Source of the DNA: Acidobacteriota bacterium
GTDB taxonomy: Bacteria; Acidobacteriota; Terriglobia; Terriglobales; Acidobacteriaceae
DNA: 45,978 bases
Assembly (NCBI GenBank): GCA_018268755.1
Contig: JAFDVW010000005.1
Location: forward strand, 52,136-98,113
Reading direction: 5' to 3'
The notes under the pieces were generated by a model. That model ran no database searches, was not told where the DNA came from, and saw nothing but the letters and a program-made list of their open reading frames with translations. Positions 45,111 through 45,978 of the stretch are shown here, in pieces. Each line of letters starts with the position of its first letter. Position 1 is the stretch's first letter. Position numbers and translations under genes: made by a program.

Positions 45111-45978
45111 TTACGACCATGTACGACGGCCCCGGACACGCCCGCTGCGGGGGGTAAACCCATCGTAGTGGCGCATGATGAGCTGCGCCTCAATTTGGTT
45201 CACCGTGTCCATGGCTACACCCACGACGATCAACAACGAGGTCCCGCCAAAATAAAACGTCACACCCAGACCGTTGGTCACCCAGGTCGGCAGGTGCTCA
45301 AACCATGCGCCCAGAGCGCCCGGCAGGTGGTTCAGCTTAATGCCCGCGATCATCCACTCTGGAATGAAGGAGATCAGGATCAGGTACAGCGCGCCCACCA
45401 AGGTGATACGGGTCAGAATCTCATTGATGTGGTCGGCCGTACGCTTGCCGGGACGAATTCCCGGAATAAATCCGCCGTACTTGCGCATGTTGTCGGCCAC
45501 TTCGCTGGGATTGAAGACAATCGACACGTAGAAGTAGGCAAAGAAGATGATGCCCACCGCATACAGCACCGTGTATAGGGGCTCGCCCCAACCCAGGGCA
45601 TGCATCAGGCCACCCAGGTAACGATTGTCGCGCAGCCCATAGCCCAGGGTCTGCGGTAAAGTCAGAATCGACGAGGCAAAGATGACCGGCATGACGCCGC
45701 CCGCATTCACCCGCAGAGGCAAGTGGGTGGACTGTCCGCCCATTACCTTGCGTCCCACCACGCGCTTGGCATACTGCACCGGGATGCGGCGTTCGCTACG
45801 CTCCATGTAGACGATGAAGGCGACGACCACAATCATCAACGCCAGCAGGATGACCACCGCCGGGACGGTAAACGCCCCCCAGCTCTGGTTTCTTACCTTG
45901 TCGTAAATATCGGCTACGCCCCGCGGCAAGCCCACCACGATACCGGCAAAGATGAGCAGCGACATGCCGTTGCCGATG
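45111..45978 (-). CDS. secY: Preprotein translocase subunit SecY, C-terminal part (cut by window edge)
   Basis: 289 residues are visible; the 5' part of the gene lies outside. It opens IGNGMSLLIFAGIVVGLPRG, the conserved GNG-SLLIF segment of the sixth membrane helix region, and continues IPVQYAKRVVGRKVMGGQST, LPLRVNAGGVMPVIFASSIL, FNPSEVADNMRKYGGFIPGI and RPGKRTADHI to the last helix. Forms the protein-conducting channel with SecE and SecG. secY-adk-map-infA is the usual end of the spc operon. Confidence 0.97.
   Translation of the reverse strand, partial: IGNGMSLLIFAGIVVGLPRGVADIYDKVRNQSWGAFTVPAVVILLALMIVVVAFIVYMERSERRIPVQYAKRVVGRKVMGGQSTHLPLRVNAGGVMPVIFASSILTLPQTLGYGLRDNRYLGGLMHALGWGEPLYTVLYAVGIIFFAYFYVSIVFNPSEVADNMRKYGGFIPGIRPGKRTADHINEILTRITLVGALYLILISFIPEWMIAGIKLNHLPGALGAWFEHLPTWVTNGLGVTFYFGGTSLLIVVGVAMDTVNQIEAQLIMRHYDGFTPRSGRVRGRRTWS

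Overview
This 45,978-base window is a GC-rich bacterial chromosome segment made mostly of conserved housekeeping genes. It most likely comes from Acidobacteriota (Terriglobia-like). The clues are a large Oar-like TonB-dependent receptor with an N-terminal carboxypeptidase-regulatory domain, paired b and b' ATP synthase subunits of which one carries a long secretory-like N-terminus, small acidobacterial-type membrane proteins, and intergenic gaps packed with palindromic repeats. The assignment rests on recognising protein families, not on a search. No rRNA, tRNA, prophage, insertion sequence or CRISPR array was seen.

Layout. 1-2297 (-) is the promoter-proximal part of an atp operon (b', b, delta, and alpha cut by the window edge). 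2298-2766 is a structured intergenic region with a stem-loop cluster, a 12-codon ORF with a near-ideal Shine-Dalgarno sequence, and a long palindrome. 2767-4505 (-) is hfq-hflX. 4828-5550 (+) is a stand-alone PuuD-type membrane domain. It meets the Oar-like receptor (5609-8989, -) head-on at a shared bidirectional terminator. 9315-14825 holds a DUF309 protein, an SH3-domain lipoprotein, pfkA, an Ig-like lipoprotein, an M28 peptidase and a DUF2203 protein. 14907-17458 (-) holds nadA and a methyltransferase, separated by about 690 bp of repeats. 17609-25393 (+) is a run of a 53-residue zinc-ribbon gene, an amino-acid permease, a HerA-like ATPase, a YggS-type PLP protein, a DUF167 protein, a POT/MFS transporter, an M24 peptidase and two overlapping small membrane proteins.

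25510-35262 (-) contains a double-GNAT protein and an ArnT-like glycosyltransferase. These lie downstream of the classical rimP-nusA-infB-ylxP-rbfA-nrnA transcription/translation operon. 35596-38884 (+) holds a zinc alcohol dehydrogenase, guaB and a VanZ-like protein. 38986-45978 (-) is the end of the spc/alpha ribosomal cluster: secY(partial)-adk-map-infA-rpmJ-rpsM-rpsK-rpsD-rpoA-rplQ, closed by a strong terminator. rpmJ (37 codons) and the zinc-ribbon gene are short genes that are easily missed.

The most unusual property is the spacer DNA. At least four unrelated palindromic repeat families (AATCGGGTAATTT arms, CTTAAACCGCAGAG arms, heptamers of the CCGTTAG/TTGGCC type, and AT-rich TTTTAAAATTTCAA arms) fill nearly every gap longer than about 60 bp. 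This includes gaps inside the ribosomal-protein and rimP-nusA operons, where they must be transcribed. Several supply the stop codon or ribosome-binding site of the adjoining gene. The best candidate for an undescribed functional element is the 2458-2583 region upstream of the atp operon.
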